DNA of 64,000 bases, taken from NCBI RefSeq assembly GCF_019249215.1, contig NZ_JAESDI010000005.1:124001-188000 (forward strand). The letters run 5' to 3'. The translations under genes were made by a program, and so were the position numbers. Source of the stretch: Alteromonas lipotrueae (GTDB taxonomy: Bacteria; Pseudomonadota; Gammaproteobacteria; Enterobacterales; Alteromonadaceae). The notes beneath the pieces were generated by a model that saw only the letters and a list, made by a program, of their open reading frames with translations, made no database searches and was not told the DNA's origin. This document shows, in pieces, positions 1 through 8,221 of this stretch. Position 1 is the stretch's first letter. Each line of letters begins with the position of its first letter.

Positions 1-2
1 AT

Positions 3-2297
3 GGGAATGTTTGTTTCGTGGAGCTGGCACTTGTGACCCGTGGAGATTTCATTGAAACGGCATTAGTGTCGTCTTTAGGAATTTCTTTAAGAGGCCGGAA
101 TGCCGTTGCATCAATGGTTTCGCACTTAAAAGAGAAACAAACGCTAATATTGCTAGACAATTGTGAACATGTGATTGATGACGTGTCTTTTATTCTCAGA
201 AAACTGTTTAGAGAAGTACCTCAGCTATTTCTCCTTACCACCAGTAGGGAAGCAATAAAGGTTGAAGGAGAGGAAGTTTTTACTTTAGGCTCTTTGAAAG
301 TGCCACCACAAGAATCAGATCTAACAGCAAAAGAAATAACGAAGTGGCCAGCAGTTCAGCTTTTCATGGAGCGAGCGATTTCGAGTGGTTATCGTCGAGA
401 ACTCAGCGATGACGACGCTAAGTTAGTCGCAAAAATCTGCGAAAGTGTAGATGGAAATGCACTCGCAATTGAATTGGCTGGTAGTCGGGTAGGGCAACAT
501 GGTATTGACGGAACATCTATCTTAATTAACAGCAAAAAAAATATTCAGTTACCAGGTCGACGAGACGCTATCAACAGACATCAGTCGCTTAAGGCAATGG
601 TTGAGTGGAGTTTTTTACTGCTAGAACGCCGAGATCGAATGGTAATAGTAAGGCTGTCTATATTCGTCGGAGCATTTACTCTTAACGCGGCGAAAAAAGT
701 AATTTGCGATGACCTGTTGAGTGAAGATGATGTTGAACTATCAATTGCAAGTCTGTGTGACAAGTCGTTAATCTCAAGATCCAATGGCGTTATAGAGGGG
801 GGGTATCGGCTACTTATTACCACATTGCGCTATGTATCTGAAAAGCTGAGTGAGAGTGGCGAAATGCAAACCATAGAAATAAAGCATCGTCAGTACCTCA
901 TTGCTGTTTTAGCTAGGTCGAAAAATGATGGGTATGAGCGCAGTTTTGTGGCGAACAATGATCTAGCGGATGTACTTGGTAATATTAGTGCATCTATTGA
1001 GAGTAGCTTGCAAGACAATGCTAACAAAGCGTATGTATCCAAACTTGTTGCTTTGACAACCCCAGTGCTGCTAAGAAGGTCAATGCTAAAGGAATGCCTA
1101 AATTGGACTCAACAAGCCTTAAATTGCCTGGCAGCTGATGAACGAAACACAGAAGTCGAGCTAGCCCTTTGGGAGGGACTGGCGGTTTCAGTGATGTTTA
1201 CCAAGGGGAACTCACAGCAAACACTGGAATCAATTAACAAGGGTATTGAACTGGCACGTGAGCTAGACAGCTTTGAGGCTGAGCTTAGACTTCTCGCTGG
1301 CTTACACATCTATAAATCTCGTACCGGCGAGTTTCAAGAGTTAATGGGGATTTCAGAACAAGCGATACGCGTTTCAGATAAAATTCATAGCGATTATTTT
1401 ACTGCGATGGCGGAATGGATGATGGGTGTCGCCATACATTTGTGTGGCGATCAGACGCTTGCTCATGAGTATTGTGAAAAAGCAATGAGAAGGTCAACTA
1501 CCGAAACATTCTATTTAGACGCTTTTGGGTTTGATCACCTTAGCCGAGGGTTAATTGTCTTGGCTCGTGTGCTTTGGCTACGGGGGAGGCCGTCTAAAGC
1601 TGAGCAGGTCTGTGAAGAGGCAATTCGTGTGGCTGAATCTAGGGACTACGGTGTTGCTTTATGTATCGCGTTAATGTCCACAGCGACTGTTTCTTTATGG
1701 TCTGGAGATATATCCACTGCCACCATTCGTATTACTCGGTTGATAAAAAACGCCAAAGAATTTTCTTTGGAACCCTATCTGGCTGTTGGTGTCAGTATGC
1801 GAGGATACTTGGCAGTGTTAAAGGGGGATCCGCGTGTCGGCATTGAAGATCTTCGAGCAGGACTGAATACGCTTTCAAAAGAGCAACATAGAGTTCTCTC
1901 CACTGAGTTCTTGCTCGTTCTTGCCCGTGCTTTGAGTACGGTCAATCTAGGCGATGAAGCCTTGTCGATATTAGAAGAAGCTCACCAATTTTCACGAACC
2001 CAAGGCGAACAGTACCAGTTTGCTGAAGTTTGTCGTGTCCGAGGAATGATATATCAGGCAAATGGAGAGCCTATTGAGCAAGTTGAGCAAGAATACCGTA
2101 ATGCACTAACGATAGCGCAGGAGCAAAGAGTTTTAGGATGGGAACTACGAGCAGCTACGTCGTTAGCTAAATTACTAATATTAGAAAAAAGAAAAAGAGA
2201 GGCAAGTGAAATACTTGAACAAACAATTAATAAATTTGGTAGAGAAGTTGGAACGCTTGATATGAAAGTTGCACTAGAATTAAAAAAGTCAATTTAG
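3..2297 (+). CDS. Large ATPase/TPR transcriptional regulator, 5' end outside window
   Basis: The reading frame is open to the left edge of the window, so the N-terminus, including any DNA-binding domain and the P-loop, lies upstream. An internal GTG at 18 is not the true start, because the codons before it continue the family pattern. Near the N-terminus there is a Walker B-like segment (LILLDNCEHV), then a sensor-like stretch (TTSREAIKVEGEEVF), the conserved AIELAGSRV segment, and SLKAMVEWSFLLL with LSIFVGAFTL. These match the NB-ARC-like ATPase block of COG3903-type regulators, which usually carry an OmpR-type or LuxR-type DNA-binding domain. The remaining roughly 450 residues are TPR-like helical repeats. 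It is convergent with the detoxification genes to its right. A broken copy of its last ~90 residues lies at 6587-6852. The family call is solid; the ligand and target promoters are unknown. Confidence 0.8.
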   Translation, partial: GNVCFVELALVTRGDFIETALVSSLGISLRGRNAVASMVSHLKEKQTLILLDNCEHVIDDVSFILRKLFREVPQLFLLTTSREAIKVEGEEVFTLGSLKVPPQESDLTAKEITKWPAVQLFMERAISSGYRRELSDDDAKLVAKICESVDGNALAIELAGSRVGQHGIDGTSILINSKKNIQLPGRRDAINRHQSLKAMVEWSFLLLERRDRMVIVRLSIFVGAFTLNAAKKVICDDLLSEDDVELSIASLCDKSLISRSNGVIEGGYRLLITTLRYVSEKLSESGEMQTIEIKHRQYLIAVLARSKNDGYERSFVANNDLADVLGNISASIESSLQDNANKAYVSKLVALTTPVLLRRSMLKECLNWTQQALNCLAADERNTEVELALWEGLAVSVMFTKGNSQQTLESINKGIELARELDSFEAELRLLAGLHIYKSRTGEFQELMGISEQAIRVSDKIHSDYFTAMAEWMMGVAIHLCGDQTLAHEYCEKAMRRSTTETFYLDAFGFDHLSRGLIVLARVLWLRGRPSKAEQVCEEAIRVAESRDYGVALCIALMSTATVSLWSGDISTATIRITRLIKNAKEFSLEPYLAVGVSMRGYLAVLKGDPRVGIEDLRAGLNTLSKEQHRVLSTEFLLVLARALSTVNLGDEALSILEEAHQFSRTQGEQYQFAEVCRVRGMIYQANGEPIEQVEQEYRNALTIAQEQRVLGWELRAATSLAKLLILEKRKREASEILEQTINKFGREVGTLDMKVALELKKSI

Positions 2298-2502
2298 AGC
2301 GAAAGCCACTCTTATTCACAACACTTTCTAACCTAAATTCAAACAACCAGTTTTTGCGACCTATCACGAAGGGTTTATTGGCTCTTTCCGCGTGTTTTTT
2401 GTCAATGACTCGTTGGTTGTTTAAGGTGCAATTTATGACTTTTTTTAGTGATTAAGGCAGGTTAGTGCACACAATTAAGTTGTTGAATTTCTATAGAGCC
2501 TT

Positions 2503-2538
2503 CTCCTCATTCCGTGCCCAACTTCACGGAATGAGGAG
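2503..2538. repeat. 14-bp perfect inverted repeat between convergent genes
   Basis: The arms at 2503-2516 and 2525-2538 are exact reverse complements and enclose an 8-nt loop. The element sits in the 284-bp gap between the convergent regulator (ends 2297) and esterase (ends 2582). Neither side is followed by a T-run, so it is a strong hairpin without the U-tract of a classical intrinsic terminator. It may still stop or stabilise both transcripts. The rest of this gap shows no open frame worth calling. Confidence 0.6.
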
Positions 2539-2581
2539 GGGAAGTTGTTGAGTAAAATGGAGCCACCTCCTCAATTAATAA

Positions 2582-3598
2582 TTATTTTTCTAGGTGTGAT
2601 TTTAATGCTTGTCCGGCTTGAAGTAATGAATCTTGAACAGTAGGTACATCTGCCAGAACGTTCAACATGCCGAAGTCATGGATCATGCCGTTATAACGAG
2701 TCACGGTTACCGTTACACCCGCATCATTTAACTTCCGACCATATGCTTCCGCTTCGTCACGCAGTACGTCTTTTTCCGCCGTTTGAATCAGCACTGGAGG
2801 TAAGCCAGCCAATTGCTCAGTAGTTGCTCGTAATGGCGAGGCATAGATCTCATTGCGTTCGATTTGATCAGTTGTGTAATTGTCCCAGAACCATTCCATC
2901 ATTCCTTTAGTCAAGAAGTGATCATTGGCAAACTCTGAGTATGATGCATTATAAAAGCTTGCATCAGTCACTGGCCACAATAGCAACTGGAATTCAATAT
3001 TAGGCGTACCAGCTTCTTTGGCTTTTAGAGCAACTACGGTAGCCATATTGCCACCTACACTGTTACCGGCAACAGCCAACCTTGAACCATCCACACCAAT
3101 TTTACGGCCGTTTTCAGATACCCATTTGGTAGCAGCGTAGGCCTGATTAATTGCCGTTGGATACTTTGCTTCTGGTGACGGTGTATAGTCAACGTAAACC
3201 GCCGCAGCACCAGAATTAACAACCAGATCTCGAATCAATCGCTCATGTGTAGGGTAATCACCTAGAACCCACCCACCGCCATGAAAATACATAAAAACAG
3301 GTAGCGAGCCATGAGCGTTTTCTGGTTTAACAATCACCAAGTCGATGGCCTCTCCATCAACGTTTATGGTTTTGTGCATAACATCGGCAGCACGCAGAGT
3401 GGCTCCCTTTTGAGCGCCTGTCAGGACAGCTCGCGCATCTTTTGGAGAGAGCAATTCAAGTGGTGTTCCACCGCTTTGCTCTAACATTTCCAAGAATGCT
3501 TGCGTATTTTTTTCGGTGCCAGGTGAACCGGCGGCAAAAGAAACGCTAGATGCCAAAAAAGTACTGGCGACCATCGCTGATAAAAGTAGCTTTTTCAC
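2582..3598 (-). CDS. Secreted alpha/beta-hydrolase, HSL/family IV esterase
   Basis: A 338-residue protein beginning with a typical Sec signal peptide (KK, hydrophobic core, cleavage near AAG at residues 22-24), so it probably acts in the periplasm. The HSL-family oxyanion motif HGGGW is at 106-110, the nucleophile Ser180 lies in GNSVGGN, and Asp277 (EKDVLRDE) and His307 (MIHDFG) complete the triad. The start codon is GTG at 3598, chosen because GAGGAG lies 8 nt upstream and the signal peptide begins there. It follows ohr by 18 bp and is probably co-transcribed with it. The natural ester is not predictable; short acyl or acetyl esters are typical of the family. Confidence 0.88.
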   Translation of the reverse strand: MKKLLLSAMVASTFLASSVSFAAGSPGTEKNTQAFLEMLEQSGGTPLELLSPKDARAVLTGAQKGATLRAADVMHKTINVDGEAIDLVIVKPENAHGSLPVFMYFHGGGWVLGDYPTHERLIRDLVVNSGAAAVYVDYTPSPEAKYPTAINQAYAATKWVSENGRKIGVDGSRLAVAGNSVGGNMATVVALKAKEAGTPNIEFQLLLWPVTDASFYNASYSEFANDHFLTKGMMEWFWDNYTTDQIERNEIYASPLRATTEQLAGLPPVLIQTAEKDVLRDEAEAYGRKLNDAGVTVTVTRYNGMIHDFGMLNVLADVPTVQDSLLQAGQALKSHLEK

Positions 3599-3616
3599 TT
3601 TGATACTCCTCTTTCA

Positions 3617-4039
3617 TTAAGCAATGGTTGTGGTCATGTCAATGTTGCCACGCGTTGCATTAGAATATGGACAAATGTGATGTGCATCTGCAACGAGTTT
3701 TTCAGCAACATCGTTGTCTAAGCTAGGCAATACAACATTCAGATTAGCGTTGATAGCAAAACCGGTACCGCGAGTATTTTCACCGATGCCTATTTTTGCT
3801 GTAACGGAAAGGTCATCTGGTAGTTGCAGTTTCTGCTGCGCAGCGACAAACTTCATCGCGCCAATAAAACAAGCAGAGTAGCCAGCGGCAAACAGTTGCT
3901 CTGGGTTTGTACCATCACCACCAAGGCCACCAAGCTCTTTGGGTGTACTAAGGGCAACGTCAAGTTTATTGTCGGAAGAGATTGAGCGGCCATCACGACC
4001 ACCGGTAGAAGTAGCTGTTGCGGTATAAATAGCGTTCAT
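3617..4039 (-). CDS. ohr: Organic hydroperoxide resistance protein (Ohr/OsmC family)
   Basis: Reduces organic and fatty-acid hydroperoxides with a cysteine pair, usually recycled by lipoylated proteins. The 140-residue length is standard for Ohr. The peroxidatic Cys57 is in [11 protein letters not shown] and the resolving Cys123 in [13 protein letters not shown], both hallmarks that separate Ohr from OsmC. The ATG at 4039 is preferred over an upstream in-frame ATG because GGAGG lies 8 nt before it. An OhrR repressor gene is not adjacent, and I could not recognise an OhrR box in the 203-bp gap upstream. It is followed by a secreted esterase 18 bp downstream. Confidence 0.93.
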   Translation of the reverse strand: MNAIYTATATSTGGRDGRSISSDNKLDVALSTPKELGGLGGDGTNPEQLFAAGYSACFIGAMKFVAAQQKLQLPDDLSVTAKIGIGENTRGTGFAINANLNVVLPSLDNDVAEKLVADAHHICPYSNATRGNIDMTTTIA

Positions 4040-4242
4040 AGGTTTGTCCTCCAGGACGTTCATTTCGCCTCTAAAAGGCGGGTAAAGTTATTACCATAAT
4101 TATTGTGTGTAATTTGCGCTAAATGTAAATTTTCATCTATGCCCTTAGTTAAATTTCAAATCGACTTGAAAGTTAATTGGTATTTATTTACTAGAGGTAA
4201 ACGAAAGTGTAGAGCTGAAATACGCTTCCTTATTTTACGGTT

Positions 4243-4842
4243 CTAAGAATTTAGCTTGGTTGCGATATTAGCCACGTGTTGGCCTTGAAATTTTGCCAGA
4301 GCTAATTCTTTCTCAGATGGCTGGCGGCTTCCATCCGACCCAGCTATGCAAGCGGCACCTAGTGGCGATCCTCCTTTCACTTCAGAAATATCGGTAAGTT
4401 CCTGAGCCGCGTAAGGCAGGCCAACTAGAACCATTCCATGATGGAAAAGCGTAGTATGGAAAGATTGGATTGTTGTTTCATTACCGCCTCCAGTTCCGGT
4501 AGAGGTAAAAACACTACCGACTTTTCCGATTAGCTTGCCCCCAAACCAAAGACCGCCTGTTTGATCTAGGAAGTTCCGCATCTGCGCCGCCATATTTCCG
4601 AATCGCGTAGGCGTTCCAAATATGATGGCATCATAGTCAGCAAGTTCTTCGGGAGAGGCGATATCAGCCTCTTGTTCTAACTTAATTCCTGCCTGCATGG
4701 CTGCGTCTTCCGGCACTAACTCAGGAACGCGCTTAGTTGTAACTGTAACGCCTTCAACAGATGACGCACCTGCTGAAACTGCATTGGCCATAGTTTCTAC
4801 GTGACCATAACTTGAATAATAAAGGACTAAAATATTCGTCAT
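4243..4842 (-). CDS. wrbA: NAD(P)H:quinone oxidoreductase WrbA
   Basis: Flavodoxin-fold FMN enzyme that reduces quinones by two electrons and so limits semiquinone and superoxide formation. Residues 1-20 show the FMN phosphate-binding start ([16 protein letters not shown]). The family segment [18 protein letters not shown] follows near residue 75, and the [11 protein letters not shown] loop near residue 115. The length of 199 residues is normal for WrbA. It lies in a same-strand run with a GST 33 bp upstream and Ohr 203 bp downstream, which fits an oxidant/electrophile defence set. Confidence 0.93.
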   Translation of the reverse strand: MTNILVLYYSSYGHVETMANAVSAGASSVEGVTVTTKRVPELVPEDAAMQAGIKLEQEADIASPEELADYDAIIFGTPTRFGNMAAQMRNFLDQTGGLWFGGKLIGKVGSVFTSTGTGGGNETTIQSFHTTLFHHGMVLVGLPYAAQELTDISEVKGGSPLGAACIAGSDGSRQPSEKELALAKFQGQHVANIATKLNS

Positions 4843-4875
4843 TTTGATTCTCCTTAGAAAATTTGTAATTAAAAA

Positions 4876-5508
4876 TTAAGACGGCACAGTCATTCCGCGT
4901 TGGACACCCGATCGATTACCAACAGCTTTTAGCCAACGTCTTAGTGATTCTTTATCTTTAAGGCTTGCTGCAAGCAGATCTCCTAAGAAGGTCGTTGCAC
5001 TGTAAATCCATGGGTAACAAGCTATGTCAGTGATAGTGAAACTCTCTCCCGCAAGATAGGTGGTATCGCTTAATCGTTTATCCATCACTTTAAGTAAGCG
5101 GTCTACTTCAACTAAAAACCGGGCGCTGGCCAAAGGTGATTTCTCTTTTGAAAACTTCTCAAAAAATCCGAGCTGTCCCATCATTGGGCCTAGACCACCC
5201 ATTTGCCAATGAAGCCATTCAATTGCTTTGTAGCGTTCTTCGCCAGATGGCGCTAGAAACTTCCCATACGTTTCTGCTAGATAAGTCAGAATGGCTCCAC
5301 TCTCAAATACGGTAATAGGTTTACCAATTGGGTTTTCGTCGACAATTGCGGGAATTTTGTTGTTGGGGGAAATGCGCAGAAACTCTGGGGTAAATTGCTC
5401 ACTTTTCGACAAGTTAATGGCATGTACTTGGTAAGGAACCTGAAGCTCTTCGAGCATTATCGATACCTTACGCCCATTCGGTGTTGACCACGTGTATAAA
5501 TTAATCAT
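4876..5508 (-). CDS. Glutathione S-transferase, Nu-class-like (YfcG/YghU type)
   Basis: A soluble GST of 210 residues. The N-terminal thioredoxin-like domain contains TPNGRKVSIMLEEL, as in the YfcG/YghU type, then NNKIPAIVD with the cis-proline and FESGAIL, which binds the gamma-glutamyl group. The C-terminal helical domain includes FTITDIACYPW. Enzymes of this class act as disulfide or peroxide reductases as well as transferases. The ATG at 5508 is chosen over an upstream TTG and ATG because GGAG lies 6 nt before it. It is 28 bp downstream of an SDR gene and 33 bp upstream of wrbA, so these probably form one transcript. Confidence 0.88.
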   Translation of the reverse strand: MINLYTWSTPNGRKVSIMLEELQVPYQVHAINLSKSEQFTPEFLRISPNNKIPAIVDENPIGKPITVFESGAILTYLAETYGKFLAPSGEERYKAIEWLHWQMGGLGPMMGQLGFFEKFSKEKSPLASARFLVEVDRLLKVMDKRLSDTTYLAGESFTITDIACYPWIYSATTFLGDLLAASLKDKESLRRWLKAVGNRSGVQRGMTVPS

Positions 5509-5536
5509 CTTCATCTCCAATTAGCAACGAGCCCCC

Positions 5537-6286
5537 TTAAACTTGCGCTGCGCCACCATCAACAAATAATTCGATGCCATTTACAAAGCTGCTGTCATCT
5601 GAAGCCAGGAAGAGTGCAGCTTTTGCGATTTCTTCTGGTCGACCTAAGCGACCGATAGGTACCTGTGTAGCCAAGAAATCAAATAAGCCTTCTTGTTGAC
5701 CTTCTGGCGCCAACCCACCTAAACCTGGCGTTCGAATAGGGCCAGGGCTGATAACGTTGACACGTATCGATTGTGGTTTAAGTTCCAACAACCAACTACG
5801 TGCAAAGTTTCGAACCGCCGCTTTACTGGCACTATAAACACTGAAGTTCTCAGTGCCTTTGCTTCCTGTTGTGGAGGACGTCAGAATGATGGAGCCACCA
5901 TCCTTCATCAGAGGTAAGGCTTTTTGAACTGTAAAAAGTAAGCCTTTTACATTTGTATCGAAAATACTATCGAAGTGCTCTTCTGTAACCGTACCCAGCG
6001 GCAACATGTCACCACCACCGGCGTTCGCAAAAACAACATCAATGTGACCTGCTTGCTGAATGATTGTGTTCATCACAGAGTCTAAGTCGACCAAATTAGA
6101 GACATCTGCTTGAATTCCTATTGCACGAGGTCCACAAGTTGCAACGGCGTCATCTAGGGAACTTTTACGGCGTCCGGTGATAAACACTATCGCCCCTTGT
6201 GAAGTAAATTCTTTGGCTGAGGCTAGACCAATACCGCTGGTGCCACCTGTAATCAATATCACTTTATTAATAAGTCTGTAACTCAT
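5537..6286 (-). CDS. Classical short-chain dehydrogenase/reductase
   Basis: A 249-residue SDR with all expected residues: TGGTSGIG (13-20) for the dinucleotide, NAGGGD near 88, Asn112, Ser137/138, Tyr151 and Lys155 (YSASK), and the C-terminal NGIELFVDGG. Gly-Arg-Arg after the second strand favours NADP(H). The ATG at 6286 is chosen because GGAG lies 6 nt upstream; the frame also extends to a TTG. It is the first gene of the minus-strand SDR-GST-WrbA run. A decayed relative of this gene lies on the opposite strand at 6854-7156. The substrate is unknown. Confidence 0.9.
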   Translation of the reverse strand: MSYRLINKVILITGGTSGIGLASAKEFTSQGAIVFITGRRKSSLDDAVATCGPRAIGIQADVSNLVDLDSVMNTIIQQAGHIDVVFANAGGGDMLPLGTVTEEHFDSIFDTNVKGLLFTVQKALPLMKDGGSIILTSSTTGSKGTENFSVYSASKAAVRNFARSWLLELKPQSIRVNVISPGPIRTPGLGGLAPEGQQEGLFDFLATQVPIGRLGRPEEIAKAALFLASDDSSFVNGIELFVDGGAAQV

Positions 6287-6586
6287 GCTTTGCTCCAAAA
6301 TGGTTGAGGATTCTGCAATCAGGAATCGGCTACTGGCATCTCTTGATACACGGCCATGAACCTTTTACCTCAGACCAAGAATATAGGTGGATGGAATGAA
6401 GCTTCACGTAAAAACTTGAAAGTTACTGTAAAGAACATGGTTTAAGCTCTTGCAATTACGATGTGGCAACAAACTTATATTTGTTATGTTTTTAACGAGA
6501 TCATCCGTTCAAAACTTATGGCAGAGAAGATAATGGCGTCTGACAAAGAGCAATTTGTAACGACCGAAAATGATGGTGGCCGTCGG

Positions 6587-6852
6587 CCCGTTAAATACCA
6601 ATTTGCTGAAATTTGTCGTGTCCGAAGAATGATATTGCAGGCGAGTGGAGAATCTGGTGAGCAGGTTGAACAAGAATTCCTTAATGCACTAACGATAGCG
6701 CATGAGCAAAGAGTTTTGGGATGGTAGTTACGTGCAGCAACCACTCTAGCTAAATTACTAGTATCAGATAAACGGGGCCCAGGGGCATTAAAGTACTTGA
6801 TGAAACTATTGAGAAGAATGGTAAAATTGCATTGGTACTTGAAGGTACTTGA
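6587..6852 (+). pseudogene. Decayed C-terminal fragment of a COG3903-like regulator
   Basis: The translation from 6587 closely matches the last ~90 residues of the regulator at 3-2297: YQFAEICRVRRM against YQFAEVCRVRGM, QVEQEFLNALTIAHEQRVLGW against QVEQEYRNALTIAQEQRVLGW. An in-frame TAG at 6726-6728 replaces the following codon, yet the homology continues past it (LRAATTLAKLL). A frame change near 6790 is then needed to keep the match (KVLDETIEKNGK against EILEQTINKFGR). The restored frame ends at TGA 6850-6852. It is therefore a dead paralogue. The preceding ~120 bp (6461-6586) is open but not recognisably homologous. Confidence 0.82.
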
Positions 6853-6889
6853 AGGTACTAAAGGTACTAAAGGTACTAAAGGTACTAAA
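6834..6889 (+). repeat. Tandem GGTACTAAA repeat inside a pseudogene
   Basis: Two 10-bp units (GGTACTTGAA) at 6834-6853 are followed by four perfect 9-bp units (GGTACTAAA) at 6854-6889 and then a diverged seventh unit. The 9-bp unit keeps frame and encodes Gly-Thr-Lys repeatedly. It lies exactly where the glycine-rich nucleotide-binding loop of the SDR fragment should be, and the tail of the regulator fragment also runs into it. Slippage during replication is the likely origin. Confidence 0.9.
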
Positions 6890-7156
6890 GGTATTCGCCT
6901 CGCTGCAGCCAAAGAATTCTCTATCCAAGGAGCTAAGGTTTTTGTTACTGGTCGCTCTCAGAGAGAAGTCGACAATGCGACCAACATAATTGGCAACGAT
7001 GTTGTAGGCCTCCAAGCTGACTCATCAAACCTGGCGGAATTGGATATTGTTATGTCGCATGTAAAGCATGTGGCTGGCCACTTGCACATATTGGTAACAG
7101 ATGCCAAAGAAGGAGGATGTTGCTCTGAGGATGAGCTGTCTCATGAGCTTCAATAG
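6854..7156 (+). pseudogene. Decayed short-chain dehydrogenase fragment
   Basis: After the repeat the translation LAAAKEFSIQGAKVFVTGR, then QADSSNLAELDIVM and AGHLHILV, follows the SDR at 5537-6286 (LASAKEFTSQGAIVFITGR, QADVSNLVDLDSVM, AGHIDVVF). The TGxxxGIG loop is replaced by the Gly-Thr-Lys repeat. The frame stops at 7154-7156, about residue 100 of a normal 250, before the catalytic Ser-Tyr-Lys. It has no start codon of its own and is fused in frame behind the regulator remnant. I consider it non-functional. Confidence 0.82.
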
Positions 7157-7159
7157 AGT

Positions 7160-7270
7160 CTAGCGCAGGGGGGCTGATGGTAGAATTTTCTCAGTTAGCC
7201 AGTCAATGAAAACTCTCAGGCGTTGATTAACGTTATCTGTCCTGGGCCTTTTCTCGTCTAATCGGGGGGA
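7160..7270 (-). pseudogene. Possible LysR-type regulator C-terminal remnant
   Basis: Reading the minus strand from about 7270 to the TAG at 7160-7162 gives a ~36-codon frame containing NQRLRVFIDWLTEKI near its end. The R-x-RVFIDWL pattern is typical of the last helix of LysR-type effector domains. Upstream of 7270 the frame does not continue as a recognisable LysR protein, so this would be a truncated remnant. The identification rests on a short motif. Confidence 0.45.
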
Positions 7271-7349
7271 GTAGCGTCTTTACAGGCTTTATGTTTTGGG
7301 TGAGCGGTCCCAAAGGGTCTAATACAAAGTAACTATCTGTTACATTACC

Positions 7350-7382
7350 AAGCGTTGTTGAGAATCTCCAGCAACGCTTTTT
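7350..7382 (+). terminator. Intrinsic terminator, plus strand, orphaned
   Basis: A stem of about 10 bp (7351-7360 with 7369-7378, one G-T pair) encloses an 8-nt loop and is followed by a T-run on the plus strand. No intact plus-strand gene precedes it; it lies behind the decayed regulator/SDR fragments, so it may be the terminator of the lost transcription unit. It also lies just beyond the 3' end of the tetR gene, but lacks a T-run in that direction. Confidence 0.65.
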
Positions 7383-7424
7383 ATCAGCAAGCGGGTTATA
7401 AGTTTCAAAATTAACAGCTTTCAG

Positions 7425-8000
7425 TTAAAAGAGTGCTTTTACAAATAGCTCAAGGTGCTTCCTGAATTCTGGCCGTGTTTGCTTATTTTCTTTCCAGCAC
7501 GTCCCAAACAAGAAGATTACATTGGCCAATTCCAAGGCGGATGTTGTTAACTTGATCCCGTTAACGTTGCTGTTTTCTGAAATTGCAGTTGCAATGGTAT
7601 CAATAAACTTCATTTTCACTTCGTTAACTTCGGAGTATGCAATTCTATTTCCGACGGTGATGACTTCGTGCGGGTCGATATGGAACAGGTCGATATTTCT
7701 GCCAAACCAATGGTCTAGGGCGTTTACTATTCGCTCGTTAAAAGAAACACTTTTGTCCTTTAAGTAATATTCAACTTTCCCCAATCCGTCACTGAGATAA
7801 AACCTCATGGATTCGATAAAAATATCTTCCTTACCGGAAAAATGCAGATACAAACTAGGTTTAGAGAGATCTGCTGCTCTTGCTAATTGCTCCATTGAAG
7901 TTTTCTTATAGCCGTAATGCCCGAAAACTGTTAGCGCGGCACTTAAAATCTTGATGTCCGTCCTGGTTTGCGTCTTATTATGCGGTGAATGCTCCGTCAT
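7425..8000 (-). CDS. TetR-family transcriptional regulator
   Basis: A 191-residue protein with an N-terminal TetR helix-turn-helix: ILSAALTVFGHYGYKKTSMEQLARAADLSKPSLYLHFSGKEDIF is split across residues ~18-62, with the recognition helix around SKPSLYLHF. The C-terminal ligand domain is variable and the inducer cannot be predicted. It lies 221 bp downstream of an NAD(P)-dependent reductase gene on the same strand and probably regulates it. The ATG at 8000 has only a weak GGAAA upstream. Confidence 0.9.
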   Translation of the reverse strand: MTEHSPHNKTQTRTDIKILSAALTVFGHYGYKKTSMEQLARAADLSKPSLYLHFSGKEDIFIESMRFYLSDGLGKVEYYLKDKSVSFNERIVNALDHWFGRNIDLFHIDPHEVITVGNRIAYSEVNEVKMKFIDTIATAISENSNVNGIKLTTSALELANVIFLFGTCWKENKQTRPEFRKHLELFVKALF

Positions 8001-8221
8001 GATTTGTTTTTTCCGTTTATTGCAGGTTTTTATTTATAATGAATCGCTATTAGCACTAATGGGTTACCAATATTTACGCCTCGTACAGTAGATTCTGGAA
8101 TGTTAGCGTACTTTATTCAGACTCCGTATTTTTGGTCTAAAACTATGGCAAACCATAAAAAGAGAGCAAGAGGGCTAGAACAATCGTCGTTACTCTAAAA
8201 TTATTCATCTTTGTTTCTCTG

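Noticed and set aside
6299..7424. An insertion sequence as the cause of the decayed segment.
   Set aside because: No transposase, terminal inverted repeats or target duplication seen; the pieces are remnants of a regulator, an SDR and possibly LysR.
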